A DNA stretch of 64,000 nt from Lachnoclostridium sp. An181. GTDB lineage: Bacteria > Bacillota > Clostridia > Lachnospirales > Lachnospiraceae. Under the pieces are notes generated by a model that saw nothing but the letters and a program-made list of their open reading frames with translations, was not told the DNA's origin and did not search any database. The stretch is taken from assembly GCF_002160325.1 (NCBI RefSeq), contig NZ_NFKJ01000004.1, positions 156,240 through 220,239 of the forward strand, in the 5' to 3' direction. Both the position numbers and the translations under genes were made by a program. Numbering within the stretch: position 1 is the first letter of the stretch; every line of letters begins with the position of its first letter. Below are positions 43,349-55,800 of the stretch, piece by piece.

Positions 43349-43427
43349 TCTTTTGTTTGACAAAGCACAATGTGCATAAAAATGTTTTAAGAAACAAAAA
43401 AGAAAATGATCTATGGAGGTAAATAAA

Positions 43428-43805
43428 ATGGCAAAATTAACAACAGCTGAATTTATCGAAGCTATCAAAGAGTTATCCGTATTGGAATTAAATGAATTAG
43501 TAAAAGCATGTGAAGAAGAATTTGGTGTATCTGCAGCAGCAGGTGTTGTAGTTGCAGCAGCAGGCGGAGAAGGCGCAGCAGCAGCTGAAGAAAAAGATGA
43601 GTTCGACGTAGAACTTACAGCAGCTGGAGCATCCAAAGTTAAAGTTATCAAAGTTGTTCGTGAGATCACAGGACTTGGACTTAAAGAAGCAAAAGACCTT
43701 GTTGACGGAGCACCTAAGGTTGTTAAAGAAGGCGTTTCTAAAGCAGAGGCTGAAGAACTTAAAGCAAAACTTGAAGCTGAAGGAGCTCAGGTTACTCTTA
43801 AATAA
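43428..43805 (+). CDS. rplL: Ribosomal protein bL12 (L7/L12)
   Basis: 125 residues from ATG 43428 (TGGAGGT upstream). N-terminal dimer domain ([20 protein letters not shown]), an Ala/Gly hinge, and the C-terminal factor-binding domain ([40 protein letters not shown]). Recruits translation GTPases to the ribosome. Confidence 0.97.
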   Translation: MAKLTTAEFIEAIKELSVLELNELVKACEEEFGVSAAAGVVVAAAGGEGAAAAEEKDEFDVELTAAGASKVKVIKVVREITGLGLKEAKDLVDGAPKVVKEGVSKAEAEELKAKLEAEGAQVTLK

Positions 43806-43829
43806 TTGTCGCGAATATTGTGTACGAAA

Positions 43830-43880
43830 GAGAGGCGTTGCGAAACAACTGAAATACAGTTGGAGGGCAGCGCCTCTTTT
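43830..43880 (+). terminator. Hairpin terminator after rplL
   Basis: AGAGGCGTTGC pairs with GCAGCGCCTCT (one G-U), with a nested CAACTG/CAGTTG hairpin, then only four T. Probably a partial terminator that limits read-through into the sugar kinase. Confidence 0.6.
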
Positions 43881-43922
43881 GCGATTCGTCATTTCCCTAC
43901 AAAAGGTTTGGTGAGAAGAAAG

Positions 43923-44804
43923 ATGAAGGTATTGAATTTTGGCTCCTTGAACTTGGACTATGTGTACAAGGTGGAGCACATGGTACAGGCAGGAGAGACG
44001 CTTGCGGCGAAAAGCGTAGAGATATTCTGTGGAGGGAAGGGGCTCAATCAGTCCATTGCCCTTGCAAGGGCAGGCATTTCGGTGTTCCACGCAGGCATGA
44101 TAGGGAGAGAAGGTGAAATGCTCCTTAAGATGTGCAAGGACAATGGAGTGGATGTCTCCTATATTCGTCAAACGCGCGGCCAAAGCGGACATACGGTGAT
44201 ACAGGTAGATGAGAGTGGAGAAAACTGTATTCTCCTATATGGCGGGGCGAACCAGGAGATGACCCGGGAATTTGCGGAGGAGGTGCTGGAGCATTTTGGC
44301 CAGGGAGACATGATCGTGCTGCAAAATGAGATCAATCTGACCGGCTATCTGATCGATAGGGCATATGAGAAGAGAATGAAAATTGTGTTAAATCCGTCTC
44401 CGTTTGGGAAAAGTATTGCTGATTTTGATATGGCAAAAGTTTCTTTGTTTTTTATCAATGAAATTGAAGGAGAGCAGATGACGGGAGAAAAGGATCCGGA
44501 GATGATACTGGATTCAATCAGAAACATGTATCCGGATGCAGGCGTGGTATTGACCCTTGGGGAATCCGGAAGTATATATCAGGATAAAAACAAGCGCATC
44601 CGACAGAGTTCGGTTTTGACAAAGGCAGTTGATACGACAGCGGCGGGGGATACATTTACCGGATATTTTCTTTCTTCTATTATAAACGGCCAGGATGAGG
44701 CGCAGGCGCTTTTTATGGCAGCAAAAGCAGCATCGGTCGCTGTGTCAAAAAAAGGCGCGGCAGCATCGATCCCGTATTTGCAGGAAGTGCCGGAAAAGAA
44801 GTAA
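43923..44804 (+). CDS. PfkB-family carbohydrate kinase (ribokinase-like)
   Basis: 293 residues from ATG 43923 (GAGAAGAAAG upstream is a weak RBS). PfkB signatures: NFGSLNLDYVYKVEHMVQAG, EIFCGGKGLNQSIALARAG and the anion-hole motif VDTTAAGDTFTGYFLS with the catalytic Asp. Closest in look to ribokinases, so the substrate may be ribose or a related pentose or nucleoside. It sits between rplL and rpoB, where Clostridia normally have nothing, and has no sugar transporter beside it. Confidence 0.85.
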   Translation: MKVLNFGSLNLDYVYKVEHMVQAGETLAAKSVEIFCGGKGLNQSIALARAGISVFHAGMIGREGEMLLKMCKDNGVDVSYIRQTRGQSGHTVIQVDESGENCILLYGGANQEMTREFAEEVLEHFGQGDMIVLQNEINLTGYLIDRAYEKRMKIVLNPSPFGKSIADFDMAKVSLFFINEIEGEQMTGEKDPEMILDSIRNMYPDAGVVLTLGESGSIYQDKNKRIRQSSVLTKAVDTTAAGDTFTGYFLSSIINGQDEAQALFMAAKAASVAVSKKGAAASIPYLQEVPEKK

Positions 44805-44812
44805 AAACAAGC

Positions 44813-44842
44813 TTGACAACAAAAAGGGCATTGTGCTATAGT
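44813..44842 (+). promoter_or_regulatory. Promoter of rpoB-rpoC
   Basis: TTGACA (44813-44818), 18-base spacer, TATAGT (44837-44842) with an extended TGC. The ~170-base leader has small hairpins (TGGCA/TGCCA at 44859-44873; GGCA/TGCC then TTTT at 44894-44908). Confidence 0.8.
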
Positions 44843-45018
44843 AAAAAATGCACTATTGTGGCAAGGTGTGCCATGATACAGCAGAGGAACTGTGGCAGAT
44901 GCCCTTTTCCTTATGTTTCTTGAAAAGAAAAAGCAAGATTTTCTTGATACAAACAATGGAGAGAACGCTTTGCGGCTTTTCTGTTGTCATGAATAAAACG
45001 AAGGAGTGAAACGTCAAT

Positions 45019-48000
45019 ATGGAGAAAAACAGAATTCGTCCTATCACAAATGGGAAAAGTTTACGTATGAGCTATTCCAGGCAAAAAGAAGTGCTCGAAA
45101 TGCCAAACTTAATCGAAGTCCAGAAAGATTCCTATCAGTGGTTTCTGAATGAAGGATTAAATGAAGTTTTCGACGATATTTCCCCGATTGCTGATTACAG
45201 CGGACAGTTGAGTCTGGAATTCGTAGATTTTACATTATGCGAAGATGATGTGAAGTACACGATCGAAGAATGTAAAGAGCGCGATGCCACATATGCTGCG
45301 CCTTTGAAAGTCAGAGTAAGACTTCACAACAAAGAGACAGACGAGATCAATGAACATGAAATTTTTATGGGAGACCTGCCGCTCATGACAGCGACCGGCA
45401 CCTTTGTGATCAATGGTGCAGAACGTGTCATCGTAAGCCAGCTGGTGCGTTCCCCGGGAATTTATTATGCCATCGGTCATGATAAGATCGGAAAGAAACT
45501 GTATTCCTGTACAGTGATCCCAAACCGTGGCGCATGGCTTGAATATGAAACAGACTCCAATGACGTTTTCTATGTACGTGTAGACAGAACGAGAAAGGTG
45601 CCGATCACGGTATTGATCCGTGCCCTTGGTATCGGAACAAACGCTGAGATTCTTGAGATGTTCGGCGAGGAGCCAAAAATTTTGGCAAGTTTTTCCAAGG
45701 ACACCGCAGAAAGCTATCAGGAAGGTCTGCTTGAATTATACAAAAAGATCCGTCCGGGCGAGCCGCTTGCAGTGGACAGTGCAGAAAGCCTGATCACGAG
45801 CATGTTTTTTGATGCAAGAAGATACGACCTCGCAAAAGTAGGACGCTACAAATTCAATAAAAAATTATTGCTGCGCAATCGTATTGCAGGGCATGTGCTG
45901 GCAGAACCTGCAGTCAGCCCTCTGACAGGGGAAGTGATCGCAGAGGCTGATACAAAGGTGACAAAAGAGATTGCCGATGCGATCCAGAATGCAGCGATTC
46001 CATATGTTTGGATGAAAGTGGAGGGCGAGGAGCGCCCGATCAAGGTGCTCTCCAACCTGGCCGTTGACCTGAAAGAAGTCTGCGGAATCGAGCCGGAAGA
46101 AGCTGGAGTTACAGAATTAGTATACTATCCTGTACTGGCAAATATTCTGGAAGAAACTTCCGGGGATGTGGAGGAACTCAAAGATGCCATCCGCAAAAAT
46201 ATGCATGAGCTTGTTCCGAAACATATCACAAAGGAAGACATTCTTGCATCCATTAATTACAACATCCATTTAGAGTATGGTCTTGGAACAGACGATGATA
46301 TCGATCACCTCGGAAACAGACGTATCCGTGCAGTGGGCGAGCTGCTCCAGAACCAGTACAGAATCGGACTTTCCAGATTGGAAAGAGTTGTGCGCGAGAG
46401 GATGACAACACAGGATCTGGAGGGAATTTCTCCTCAGTCTCTGATCAATATCAAACCGGTCACTGCGGCAGTGAAAGAGTTCTTTGGTTCTTCCCAGCTG
46501 TCCCAGTTCATGGATCAGAACAACCCGCTTGGTGAGCTGACACACAAAAGACGTCTCTCCGCACTTGGACCGGGAGGTCTTTCCCGTGACCGTGCAGGAT
46601 TCGAAGTCCGTGACGTTCATTATTCCCACTACGGAAGAATGTGTCCGATCGAGACACCTGAAGGTCCGAACATCGGTCTTATCAACTCACTTGCAACTTA
46701 TGCAAGGATCAACGAATATGGATTCGTGGAGGCTCCATACCGTAAGATCGATAAGAGTGATCCGAAAAATCCGCGTGTCACAGATGAAGTTGTATACATG
46801 ACAGCGGATGAAGAAGACAACTACCATGTAGCACAGGCGAATGAGCCTTTGGATGCGGAAGGACACTTTATCCGTAAAAATGTATCCGGTCGTTACAGAG
46901 AGGAGACACAGGAGTACGAAAGAAGTATGTTTGATTACATGGACGTATCTCCGAAGATGGTATTCTCTGTGGCTACGGCGCTCATTCCTTTCCTTGAAAA
47001 CGATGATGCGAACCGTGCGCTCATGGGATCCAACATGCAGCGTCAGGCAGTGCCGCTTCTGACAACGGAAGCTCCGGTTGTCGGAACAGGTATGGAGACA
47101 AAGGCTGCTGTTGACTCAGGTGTGTGTGTGGTTGCAGAAGAGGGCGGTGTGGTAGAACGCGCTGCATCCAAAGAGATCATTATCAGACAGGACAATGGAC
47201 AGAAGAAGACATACAAACTGACAAAATTCTTAAGAAGTAACCAGAGTAACTGTTACAATCAAAGACCGATCGTGTCCAAGGGTGACAGAGTGGAAAAAGG
47301 TGACGTGATTGCAGACGGTCCATCCACAGCGAACGGCGAGATGGCTCTGGGAAAGAACCCATTGATCGGATTTATGACATGGGAAGGATACAACTACGAG
47401 GATGCTGTCCTCTTAAGTGAAAGACTTGTACAGGATGATGTTTACACATCCGTTCATATAGAAGAATACGAAGCAGAGGCCCGCGATACAAAGCTTGGAC
47501 CGGAAGAGATCACACGCGATATTCCGGGAGTGGGCGATGATGCGCTCAAAGATCTGGATGAGCGAGGTATCATCCGAATCGGTGCAGAGGTTCGCGCCGG
47601 AGATATCCTTGTCGGAAAAGTAACTCCAAAGGGAGAGACAGAGCTTACTGCGGAAGAAAGACTTCTGCGCGCGATCTTTGGAGAAAAAGCAAGAGAAGTA
47701 AGGGATACTTCCTTAAAAGTGCCTCACGGTGAATACGGAATTGTTGTGGATGCAAAAGTATTCACAAGAGAAAACGGCGATGAGCTTTCACCTGGTGTGA
47801 ATCAGGCAGTGCGCATCTACATTGCACAGAAGAGAAAGATCTCTGTCGGTGATAAGATGGCCGGACGTCACGGTAACAAGGGTGTTGTTTCCCGTGTACT
47901 TCCAGTGGAGGATATGCCGTTCCTGCCAAACGGACGTCCGCTCGACATCGTTCTGAATCCGCTTGGCGTGCCTTCCCGTATGAACATTGGGCAGGTGCTT

Positions 48001-48876
48001 GAGATCCACTTAAGCCTTGCGGCAAAAGCGCTTGGTTTCAACATTTCCACACCAGTATTCGATGGTGCGGATGAGAACGATATTATGGACACTTTGGACC
48101 TTGCAAATGATTATGTAAATCTGGAGTGGGACGAATTCAAAGAAAAACACGGTGAAGAGTTACTGCCGGAAGTTCTGGATTACCTCTATGAAAACAGAGA
48201 TCACAGAAAATTGTGGAAGGGCGTTCCGCTTTCCAGAGACGGAAAGGTCCGCTTAAGAGATGGCCGGACCGGAGAATATTTCGACGGACCGGTTACGATC
48301 GGACACATGCATTATCTGAAACTGCACCATTTGGTAGACGATAAGATCCATGCACGTTCCACAGGACCATACTCACTTGTTACGCAGCAGCCGCTGGGCG
48401 GTAAAGCTCAGTTTGGCGGGCAGCGTTTCGGAGAAATGGAGGTTTGGGCGCTGGAAGCATACGGCGCATCTTATACTCTTCAGGAAATCCTGACAGTGAA
48501 GTCTGACGACGTGGTAGGACGTGTGAAGACTTATGAAGCGATCATCAAGGGAGACAATATTCCTGAGCCGGGTATTCCGGAGTCATTCAAGGTACTGTTG
48601 AAAGAACTTCAGTCTCTTGGATTGGACGTCAGAGTATTGAAAGACGATAATACCGAAGTGGAGATTATGGAAACGGTTGATTACGGGGAAACAGATTTGC
48701 ATTCTATCATCGAGGGTGAACGTTACAAAAATAATGAAAAAGAGTCTTACGGGGAACACGGATTCAGCCAGCAGGAATTCGAGGGAGAAGAACTGGTTGA
48801 TGTGGAAGAAGATTTCAATGAAGACGATTTTGTGAATGCCGAAGATGATTACGACGGAATTCTTGATGAAGAATAG
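45019..48876 (+). CDS. rpoB: DNA-directed RNA polymerase subunit beta
   Basis: 1285 residues. The rifampicin region is recognisable: [20 protein letters not shown] followed by [20 protein letters not shown], with the residues of sensitive enzymes at the main resistance sites. [20 protein letters not shown] and the C-terminal [20 protein letters not shown] are present. The final ~90 residues are acidic. RBS AAGGAGTG. It lies 14 bases before rpoC and is driven from its own promoter here because of the kinase insertion. Confidence 0.98.
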   Translation: MEKNRIRPITNGKSLRMSYSRQKEVLEMPNLIEVQKDSYQWFLNEGLNEVFDDISPIADYSGQLSLEFVDFTLCEDDVKYTIEECKERDATYAAPLKVRVRLHNKETDEINEHEIFMGDLPLMTATGTFVINGAERVIVSQLVRSPGIYYAIGHDKIGKKLYSCTVIPNRGAWLEYETDSNDVFYVRVDRTRKVPITVLIRALGIGTNAEILEMFGEEPKILASFSKDTAESYQEGLLELYKKIRPGEPLAVDSAESLITSMFFDARRYDLAKVGRYKFNKKLLLRNRIAGHVLAEPAVSPLTGEVIAEADTKVTKEIADAIQNAAIPYVWMKVEGEERPIKVLSNLAVDLKEVCGIEPEEAGVTELVYYPVLANILEETSGDVEELKDAIRKNMHELVPKHITKEDILASINYNIHLEYGLGTDDDIDHLGNRRIRAVGELLQNQYRIGLSRLERVVRERMTTQDLEGISPQSLINIKPVTAAVKEFFGSSQLSQFMDQNNPLGELTHKRRLSALGPGGLSRDRAGFEVRDVHYSHYGRMCPIETPEGPNIGLINSLATYARINEYGFVEAPYRKIDKSDPKNPRVTDEVVYMTADEEDNYHVAQANEPLDAEGHFIRKNVSGRYREETQEYERSMFDYMDVSPKMVFSVATALIPFLENDDANRALMGSNMQRQAVPLLTTEAPVVGTGMETKAAVDSGVCVVAEEGGVVERAASKEIIIRQDNGQKKTYKLTKFLRSNQSNCYNQRPIVSKGDRVEKGDVIADGPSTANGEMALGKNPLIGFMTWEGYNYEDAVLLSERLVQDDVYTSVHIEEYEAEARDTKLGPEEITRDIPGVGDDALKDLDERGIIRIGAEVRAGDILVGKVTPKGETELTAEERLLRAIFGEKAREVRDTSLKVPHGEYGIVVDAKVFTRENGDELSPGVNQAVRIYIAQKRKISVGDKMAGRHGNKGVVSRVLPVEDMPFLPNGRPLDIVLNPLGVPSRMNIGQVLEIHLSLAAKALGFNISTPVFDGADENDIMDTLDLANDYVNLEWDEFKEKHGEELLPEVLDYLYENRDHRKLWKGVPLSRDGKVRLRDGRTGEYFDGPVTIGHMHYLKLHHLVDDKIHARSTGPYSLVTQQPLGGKAQFGGQRFGEMEVWALEAYGASYTLQEILTVKSDDVVGRVKTYEAIIKGDNIPEPGIPESFKVLLKELQSLGLDVRVLKDDNTEVEIMETVDYGETDLHSIIEGERYKNNEKESYGEHGFSQQEFEGEELVDVEEDFNEDDFVNAEDDYDGILDEE

Positions 48877-48890
48877 AAGGGAGTGCCAGA

Positions 48891-51800
48891 ATGCCAGCAA
48901 CAAATAATGAAGGATACCAGCCAATGACGTTTGATGCGATTAAAATTGGATTGGCATCACCTGAGAAAATTTTAGAGTGGTCAAGAGGCGAAGTTACAAA
49001 GCCTGAGACGATTAACTATAGAACTTTAAAACCAGAACGCGATGGCCTTTTCTGCGAGAGAATCTTCGGGCCTAGCAAAGACTGGGAATGCCACTGCGGA
49101 AAGTACAAGAAAATCCGCTACAAAGGGGTTGTCTGCGACCGCTGTGGTGTTGAAGTCACAAAAGCAAGTGTACGCCGTGAGCGCATGGGTCATATCGCCC
49201 TTGCAGCTCCGGTATCCCATATTTGGTATTTCAAGGGAATTCCAAGCCGTATGGGACTGATCCTGGATATTTCACCAAGGACACTGGAAAAGGTACTGTA
49301 TTTTGCATCCTATATCGTGCTTGATAAAGGGGAATCAGGCTTGCAGTACAAACAGGTGCTTTCCGAACAGGAATACCAGGAGGCAAGGGAGAACTGGGGC
49401 AGCTCCTTCCGCGTAGGAATGGGAGCTGAGGCCATTCAGGAACTTTTGCAGAACATTGACCTTGACAAAGAATATGAGGAATTGCAGAGCGGTCTGGAAG
49501 GAGCCACGGGCCAGAAACGTGCAAGGATTGTGAAACGTCTGGAAGTCGTGGAGGCGTTCCGTGAATCCGGTAACAAACCTGAGTGGATGATCATGAGTGT
49601 GATTCCGGTCATTCCACCGGATTTGCGCCCTATGGTACAGCTGGATGGAGGACGTTTTGCAACATCCGACTTAAATGATCTGTACAGAAGGATCATCAAC
49701 AGAAACAACCGTTTGAGAAGACTTTTAGAGCTTGGAGCGCCGGATATCATTGTGCGCAACGAGAAACGTATGCTGCAGGAAGCTGTGGATGCTCTCATCG
49801 ACAATGGCCGCCGCGGCCGTCCGGTGACGGGACCTGGAAACAGAGCTCTGAAATCTCTGTCTGATATGTTAAAAGGTAAGTCCGGGCGTTTCCGTCAGAA
49901 TCTGCTTGGTAAACGTGTTGACTATTCCGGACGTTCCGTTATCGTTGTAGGTCCGGAGCTTAAGATTTATCAGTGCGGTCTTCCGAAAGAGATGGCAATT
50001 GAGCTGTTCAAACCATTTGTTATGAAAGAACTTGTGGCAAACGGTACGGCTCACAATATTAAAAATGCAAAGAAAATGGTCGAAAGGCTTCAGCCTGAAG
50101 TTTGGGATGTGCTGGAAGATGTTATCAAAGAGCATCCGGTTATGTTGAACCGTGCTCCCACATTGCACAGACTTGGAATCCAGGCGTTTGAGCCGATTCT
50201 TGTAGAAGGTAAAGCAATCAAGCTTCATCCGCTCGTATGTACAGCGTTCAACGCGGACTTTGACGGTGACCAGATGGCTGTGCATCTTCCGCTTTCCGTG
50301 GAAGCGCAGGCAGAGTGCCGTTTCCTTCTTCTTTCCCCAAATAACCTTCTGAAACCTTCAGATGGTGGTCCTGTGGCAGTTCCTTCTCAGGATATGGTAC
50401 TTGGAATCTACTACCTGACACAGGCAAGACCTGGAGTAAAGGGAGAAGGTAAATTCTTCAAGAGCTTAAACGAGGCAATCCTCGCCTATGAAAACGAGGT
50501 CATCACACTGCACTCCCAGATCAAGGTGCGTATGACAAAGACCATGTCAGATGAAAAAGTGCTCACAGGCACAGTGGAATCTACTCTGGGACGTCTTTTG
50601 TTCAATGAGATCATTCCTCAGGATTTGGGATATGTGGACAGAACTGTGGAAGGAAATGAACTTCTTCCGGAGATTGATTTCCTTGTAGGTAAAAAACAGT
50701 TAAAACAGATTTTGGAAAAAGTAATCAACACACATGGAGCATCTGCAACAGCAGAGGTTTTGGATAATGTAAAAGCAATCGGATACAAATATTCCACAAG
50801 AGCGGCTATGACCGTATCCATTTCCGATATGACTGTGCCGCCGCAGAAACCGGAATTGATCCAGAAAGCACAGGATACTGTGGATAGGATCACAAAGAAC
50901 TTCAAACGTGGTCTTATCACGGAAGAAGAGCGTTACAAAGAAGTTGTGGAGACATGGAAGGCTACCGATGATGAGCTTACTGAGGCTCTTCTTACCGGAC
51001 TGGATAAGTACAACAACATCTTTATGATGGCTGACTCCGGTGCCCGTGGTTCTGATAAACAGATCAAACAGCTTGCAGGTATGCGTGGTTTGATGGCTGA
51101 TACAACAGGTAGAACCATCGAGTTGCCGATCAAATCCAACTTCCGTGAAGGACTTGATGTATTGGAATACTTCATGTCCGCGCACGGTGCTCGTAAAGGT
51201 CTTTCCGATACAGCGCTTCGTACAGCCGATTCCGGATACCTGACAAGACGTCTTGTAGACGTTTCTCAGGATCTCATCATCCGTGAAGTAGATTGTGTGG
51301 AAAAAGGCGAAGAAATTCCTGGAATGTATGTAAAAGCATTTATGGATGGAAACGAAGAGATTGAGAGCTTAAAAGACCGCATCACAGGACGTTATTCCTG
51401 CCATACGATCTGCGATAAAGATGGGGAGGTCATTGTAAAAGCAAATCATATGATCACTCCGAAACGTGCGGATAGAATTGTAAAGGATGGTGTGGATGAG
51501 AATGGTAATCCGATCACAAAAGTGAAGATCCGTACCATTTTGACCTGTAAGTCCCATATTGGTATCTGTGCGAAATGTTACGGTGCGAACATGGCGACAG
51601 GTGAACCGGTTCAGGTCGGCGAGGCAGTCGGAATCATTGCAGCTCAGTCCATCGGTGAGCCGGGTACACAGCTGACCATGCGTACATTCCATACCGGTGG
51701 TGTTGCCGGAGATGATATCACACAGGGTCTTCCTCGTGTCGAGGAGCTTTTTGAGGCAAGAAAGCCAAAAGGACTTGCCATCATCACAGAATTTGCAGGT

Positions 51801-52601
51801 ACTGCTACGATCAATGATACAAAGAAAAAGCGTGAGATTATTGTGACAAATGAAGAGACTGGTGAATCAAAAGCGTACTTGATTCCATATGGTTCCAGGA
51901 TCAAGATTCAGGACGGTGCATATCTGGAAGCCGGAGATGAGCTGACAGAAGGTAGCATCAATCCTCACGATCTCCTCAAGATCAAAGGACTTCGTGCAGC
52001 ACAGGATTATATGATTCAGGAAGTACAGCGTGTATATCGTCTTCAGGGTGTGGAGATCAATGACAAACATATCGAAGTCATTGTTCGTCAGATGCTCAAG
52101 AAGATCCGCATCGAGGAAAATGGAGATTCCAATTTCCTTCCGGGAACTATGGTAGATACTCTGGAATTTGAAGATGTAAATAAACAGCTCATCGAGGAAG
52201 GCAAAGAGCCTGCCACAGGTGAACAGGTAATGCTTGGTATTACCAAGGCATCCTTGGCTACAAATTCCTTCCTTTCCGCTGCATCCTTCCAGGAGACAAC
52301 AAAAGTTCTCACTGAAGCTGCGATCAAAGGAAAAGTTGACCCATTGATTGGTTTGAAAGAAAACGTTATCATTGGTAAATTGATTCCGGCAGGTACAGGA
52401 ATGAGAAAATACCGCGATGTAAAATTGGATACAGGCGAACCGGAAATGGAGGAGCTTGAAGAAGAATTTGACATTGATGATGCTGAGGAAGAGATTGCCG
52501 TTGCAGATGAGTGTGAAATTGTGCAAGAAGGCGAGAGCGAGGAAGATAAAGAAGAGCTGAAAGAGTCTGAGGAAGAGATTTCCCAAGAGACAGAAGAATA
52601 G
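48891..52601 (+). CDS. rpoC: DNA-directed RNA polymerase subunit beta'
   Basis: 1236 residues. Zinc site 1 [20 protein letters not shown], active-site [16 protein letters not shown] with the Mg2+-binding aspartates, bridge/trigger region [20 protein letters not shown] and [20 protein letters not shown], and zinc site 2 [13 protein letters not shown]. The C-terminal ~70 residues are strongly acidic. Start ATG 48891 follows GGGAGTG. Confidence 0.98.
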   Translation: MPATNNEGYQPMTFDAIKIGLASPEKILEWSRGEVTKPETINYRTLKPERDGLFCERIFGPSKDWECHCGKYKKIRYKGVVCDRCGVEVTKASVRRERMGHIALAAPVSHIWYFKGIPSRMGLILDISPRTLEKVLYFASYIVLDKGESGLQYKQVLSEQEYQEARENWGSSFRVGMGAEAIQELLQNIDLDKEYEELQSGLEGATGQKRARIVKRLEVVEAFRESGNKPEWMIMSVIPVIPPDLRPMVQLDGGRFATSDLNDLYRRIINRNNRLRRLLELGAPDIIVRNEKRMLQEAVDALIDNGRRGRPVTGPGNRALKSLSDMLKGKSGRFRQNLLGKRVDYSGRSVIVVGPELKIYQCGLPKEMAIELFKPFVMKELVANGTAHNIKNAKKMVERLQPEVWDVLEDVIKEHPVMLNRAPTLHRLGIQAFEPILVEGKAIKLHPLVCTAFNADFDGDQMAVHLPLSVEAQAECRFLLLSPNNLLKPSDGGPVAVPSQDMVLGIYYLTQARPGVKGEGKFFKSLNEAILAYENEVITLHSQIKVRMTKTMSDEKVLTGTVESTLGRLLFNEIIPQDLGYVDRTVEGNELLPEIDFLVGKKQLKQILEKVINTHGASATAEVLDNVKAIGYKYSTRAAMTVSISDMTVPPQKPELIQKAQDTVDRITKNFKRGLITEEERYKEVVETWKATDDELTEALLTGLDKYNNIFMMADSGARGSDKQIKQLAGMRGLMADTTGRTIELPIKSNFREGLDVLEYFMSAHGARKGLSDTALRTADSGYLTRRLVDVSQDLIIREVDCVEKGEEIPGMYVKAFMDGNEEIESLKDRITGRYSCHTICDKDGEVIVKANHMITPKRADRIVKDGVDENGNPITKVKIRTILTCKSHIGICAKCYGANMATGEPVQVGEAVGIIAAQSIGEPGTQLTMRTFHTGGVAGDDITQGLPRVEELFEARKPKGLAIITEFAGTATINDTKKKREIIVTNEETGESKAYLIPYGSRIKIQDGAYLEAGDELTEGSINPHDLLKIKGLRAAQDYMIQEVQRVYRLQGVEINDKHIEVIVRQMLKKIRIEENGDSNFLPGTMVDTLEFEDVNKQLIEEGKEPATGEQVMLGITKASLATNSFLSAASFQETTKVLTEAAIKGKVDPLIGLKENVIIGKLIPAGTGMRKYRDVKLDTGEPEMEELEEEFDIDDAEEEIAVADECEIVQEGESEEDKEELKESEEEISQETEE

Positions 52602-52610
52602 AGACATACA

Positions 52611-52664
52611 ATAAGAGCCGCGCCCGGCAGGGGAGACCTTTGCCGGGCGCGGCTCTTATTATTG
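52611..52664. terminator. Strong bidirectional terminator after rpoC
   Basis: AATAAGAGCCGCGCCCGGCA pairs with TGCCGGGCGCGGCTCTTATT, a near-perfect 20 bp stem with A- and T-rich flanks. Confidence 0.93.
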
Positions 52665-52682
52665 GGCTAAAGCAAAAAAAGA

Positions 52683-52713
52683 ATGTTAAAATGTGGAAAT
52701 ATATGTTAAAATG
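52683..52713 (+). repeat. Direct repeat upstream of the GH20 gene
   Basis: ATGTTAAAATG occurs at 52683-52693 and again at 52703-52713, exactly 20 bases apart, about 110 bases before the GH20 start. Possible regulator site. Confidence 0.4.
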
Positions 52714-52814
52714 GCAATATAACTTGTGTATTTTTGCTAATATAAGGCGTGTGAGGAGGGCGCAAAAAAAGCAAATGAAACTAATAGAAACTTATCAAGA
52801 AAGTGAGGAAACAT

Positions 52815-55800
52815 ATGAAAAGAAAAAGATGGATAAGCCTTCTACTTGTGTTCACACTGGTTTTGAGCAGTATTATCATTCCGGCAAAGAAAGCAGAGGC
52901 AAATGAGTTCCCATCTTCCAATGTGGCGCTTGGGAAAAAAGTACAGGCATCCAGCGTGGAGGAGGAAATGCCGCAAAATTTACCATCGCTTGTCGTGGAT
53001 GGTGATAAGGAAAGTGACACATCCAGGTGGTCAAGTGAGAGAATGAAAGAAAATGGGGCAACAGATGCTGATGGGCAGAAACCGCAATGGCTGGTGATCG
53101 ATCTGCAGGCTGAAGAGACCCAGGTGGACAGCATGAGTATTTACTTCTATAAGAAAGTATGGGCATCCAAATATCAGATCCAGACAGCAGATACAAACAC
53201 AGCAGATACAGACTGGGAAACTGTCAAAGAATTTGAACGCACAGGAGGATCTGTGGAAGATGAATACGTGGAAGAGATTTCCGATGTTAAAACTCTGAAA
53301 CGTTATGTACGTTTCTATTTTGACAAAGTAAATGTCAATGCAGGGGGAACCGGAGTTTCTGTCCGTGAGATTGAAATCAACGGAACTCAGCTTGTGAGCG
53401 GCAATCTTGCACTTGGAAAAGATGTACAGGTGTCAAGCATTGAGGCAGCTATGCCGCAGAATGAAGGACGGCTTGTGGTGGACGGAATCCATGATTCTGA
53501 CACATCCCGCTGGTCCAGCGAGAGAATGAAACCAAATGGTGCAACAGAAGAGACAGAGCAGACACCACAGTGGCTGACGATCGATCTGAAAGCGGACAGA
53601 ACTGTAGTGGAAAACATAAACCTGTATTTCCATCTCAAAGTATGGCCGACGAAATATCAGATCCAGACAGCAGATAATAATACAGCAGATACACAGTGGG
53701 AGACTGTGAAAACGATTGAAAGAGAAAGCGGTTCTCTGCCGGACAGCCCGGTGGATACATTTAACGATGTGACAGAACTGAAACGTTACGTTAGATTTTA
53801 CTTTGAAAAGATTAATGTAAGAGCCGGAGGAACCGGTGTCTCTGTACGTGAAATCGAGATCAATGGCACGCAGCCATTTGTACCGGAAGAGCCAGAAGAA
53901 ACTCTTGCTTATTCCCGTGATTTCAATGACGGAGATGTGAGCGCATTTTCTGCACTCTACGGAAACGGAGCAAACATCACTGCAGAAAACGGAGCCATGA
54001 AACTGTCTTACAATACAAACAGAACAGGAGTTGTGGACAAGACTATTCCTCATATGGTGGCAGACGGAACTTTTGAGGCAACTGTTATTCCGCAGCAGGC
54101 AGGAAAACGGTTTGGACTTATCATGAGAGCTACGGATGAAAACCATAAACTGTACATCGGATGTGAAAACAGCAGCAATAAGTGGTTCTGGGAATACTGG
54201 AACGGCTCCAATAAATGGGGCAGTCTTCACAATGGTCCGGCTCTGGAACAAGGACAGGCTGCTCATATCAAGGTAAAATTCCTCGGAAAAAATGTTACAC
54301 TCTGGGTGAATGATCAGCTGGTATTCCAGGAAGAGATGACAGGAACTCCGCTGGTATCCGCAGGTTATTTTGGATTTGACAAGAGCCAGGGTGCAGGCAC
54401 ATTTCTGATTGATGATGTCAAGGTGACAGAACAGCTGGACTTTGCATCAGGGATTATGGCGGATATCACACAACTTCCTGCTCTGTCAGCAGAAGATACG
54501 AAGATTCCTTTGCCGGAAGTGCCGGAAGGATATGAAATCGCTGTTATCGGAAGCGAGAAAGAACACATTGTTTCCAATGATGGAACGATCACTTCCAGAA
54601 ATATTGGAAACAAGACATTCTCCATTATTGTGGAAGTAAAAAATACGCAGGATGAGACAGACAAGGCGAGAAAGAACTTCACAGTAACGGTGCCGTCAAA
54701 GAATGGGCTCTATCCGGATTTGTACCCGGGTGTCGAACGGCCAAATGAAAAGCCGGATGTAATTCCGACTCTGCAGGAGTGGTATGGATATGAAGGAACA
54801 TTCACATTGACTGAAGATTCCAGAATCATTATCCAGGATACTGCAAATGTAGATTTGGAGGCTGTTGCCAAAAATATGCAGACAGATCTGGATGAATTTG
54901 CAGATGTGAAACCGGAAATCCTGGAAGGAACTGCAGATATGGCGGGAGCAGGGGATATCTATATCGAATCACAGGCAGAAGATGTGTATGAAACCGGAGA
55001 AGAAGGTTACTTTATGACTGTTGACGAAGGCGGAGTGCGCATCTACAGCAGCACTTACACAGGAGCTCTTTACGGCACCATCACGGCAGAACAGATTCTG
55101 TGGCAGGATGAAGGAAACGACAATATTCCAAATGGTGTAATCCGCGACTATCCGGACTATCAGATCCGTTCCATGATGTTTGATGTTGGAAGAATTCCGC
55201 ATCGTCTTCAGTATCTGGAAGATTACACAAAGATTCTTACTTGGTACAAGATGAATGAATTCCAGCTGCATTTAAATGACGACTTTGAGTATAGTCCGGA
55301 AGGACTTCCGACCAACTGGGATACATGGAATGGCATGCACAGACTGGAAAGCGATGCATTCCCGAGCCTGACCGAAAACAGGGTATATCAGGGTGAAAAA
55401 TTTGAATACTTCAATGAAGAATACGCGGATCCTGTCTACACAAAAGAAGACTACAAACATTTGGAAGAACTGGCAAATGCAGGAGGAATCGAATTGATTC
55501 CGGAAATCGATACACCGTCCCATTCCAATGCATATATTCGGTATGCAAAAGAAAATCCGGACAATATTTCCTGGCTTGGTGAGATTCAGTCAGGGGACGA
55601 TCCGCAGATGCTTGCCCTGGATATCAATTCTTCTGATCCGGAAGAAAAGCAGAAAGCAATCACAGCCAGAAAATTCATGGAAACACTGTATGAGGATTAC
55701 CTTGGAGGAGACGATCCGGTATTCAGAGGAGACACGGTCAATATCGGTGTAGACGAATACTGGGATAAGAGCAATCCGGAAGCATTCCGCAGCTATATAG

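Noticed and set aside
44843..45018. Possible riboswitch in the rpoB leader
   Set aside because: Only weak local hairpins; no known motif matched.
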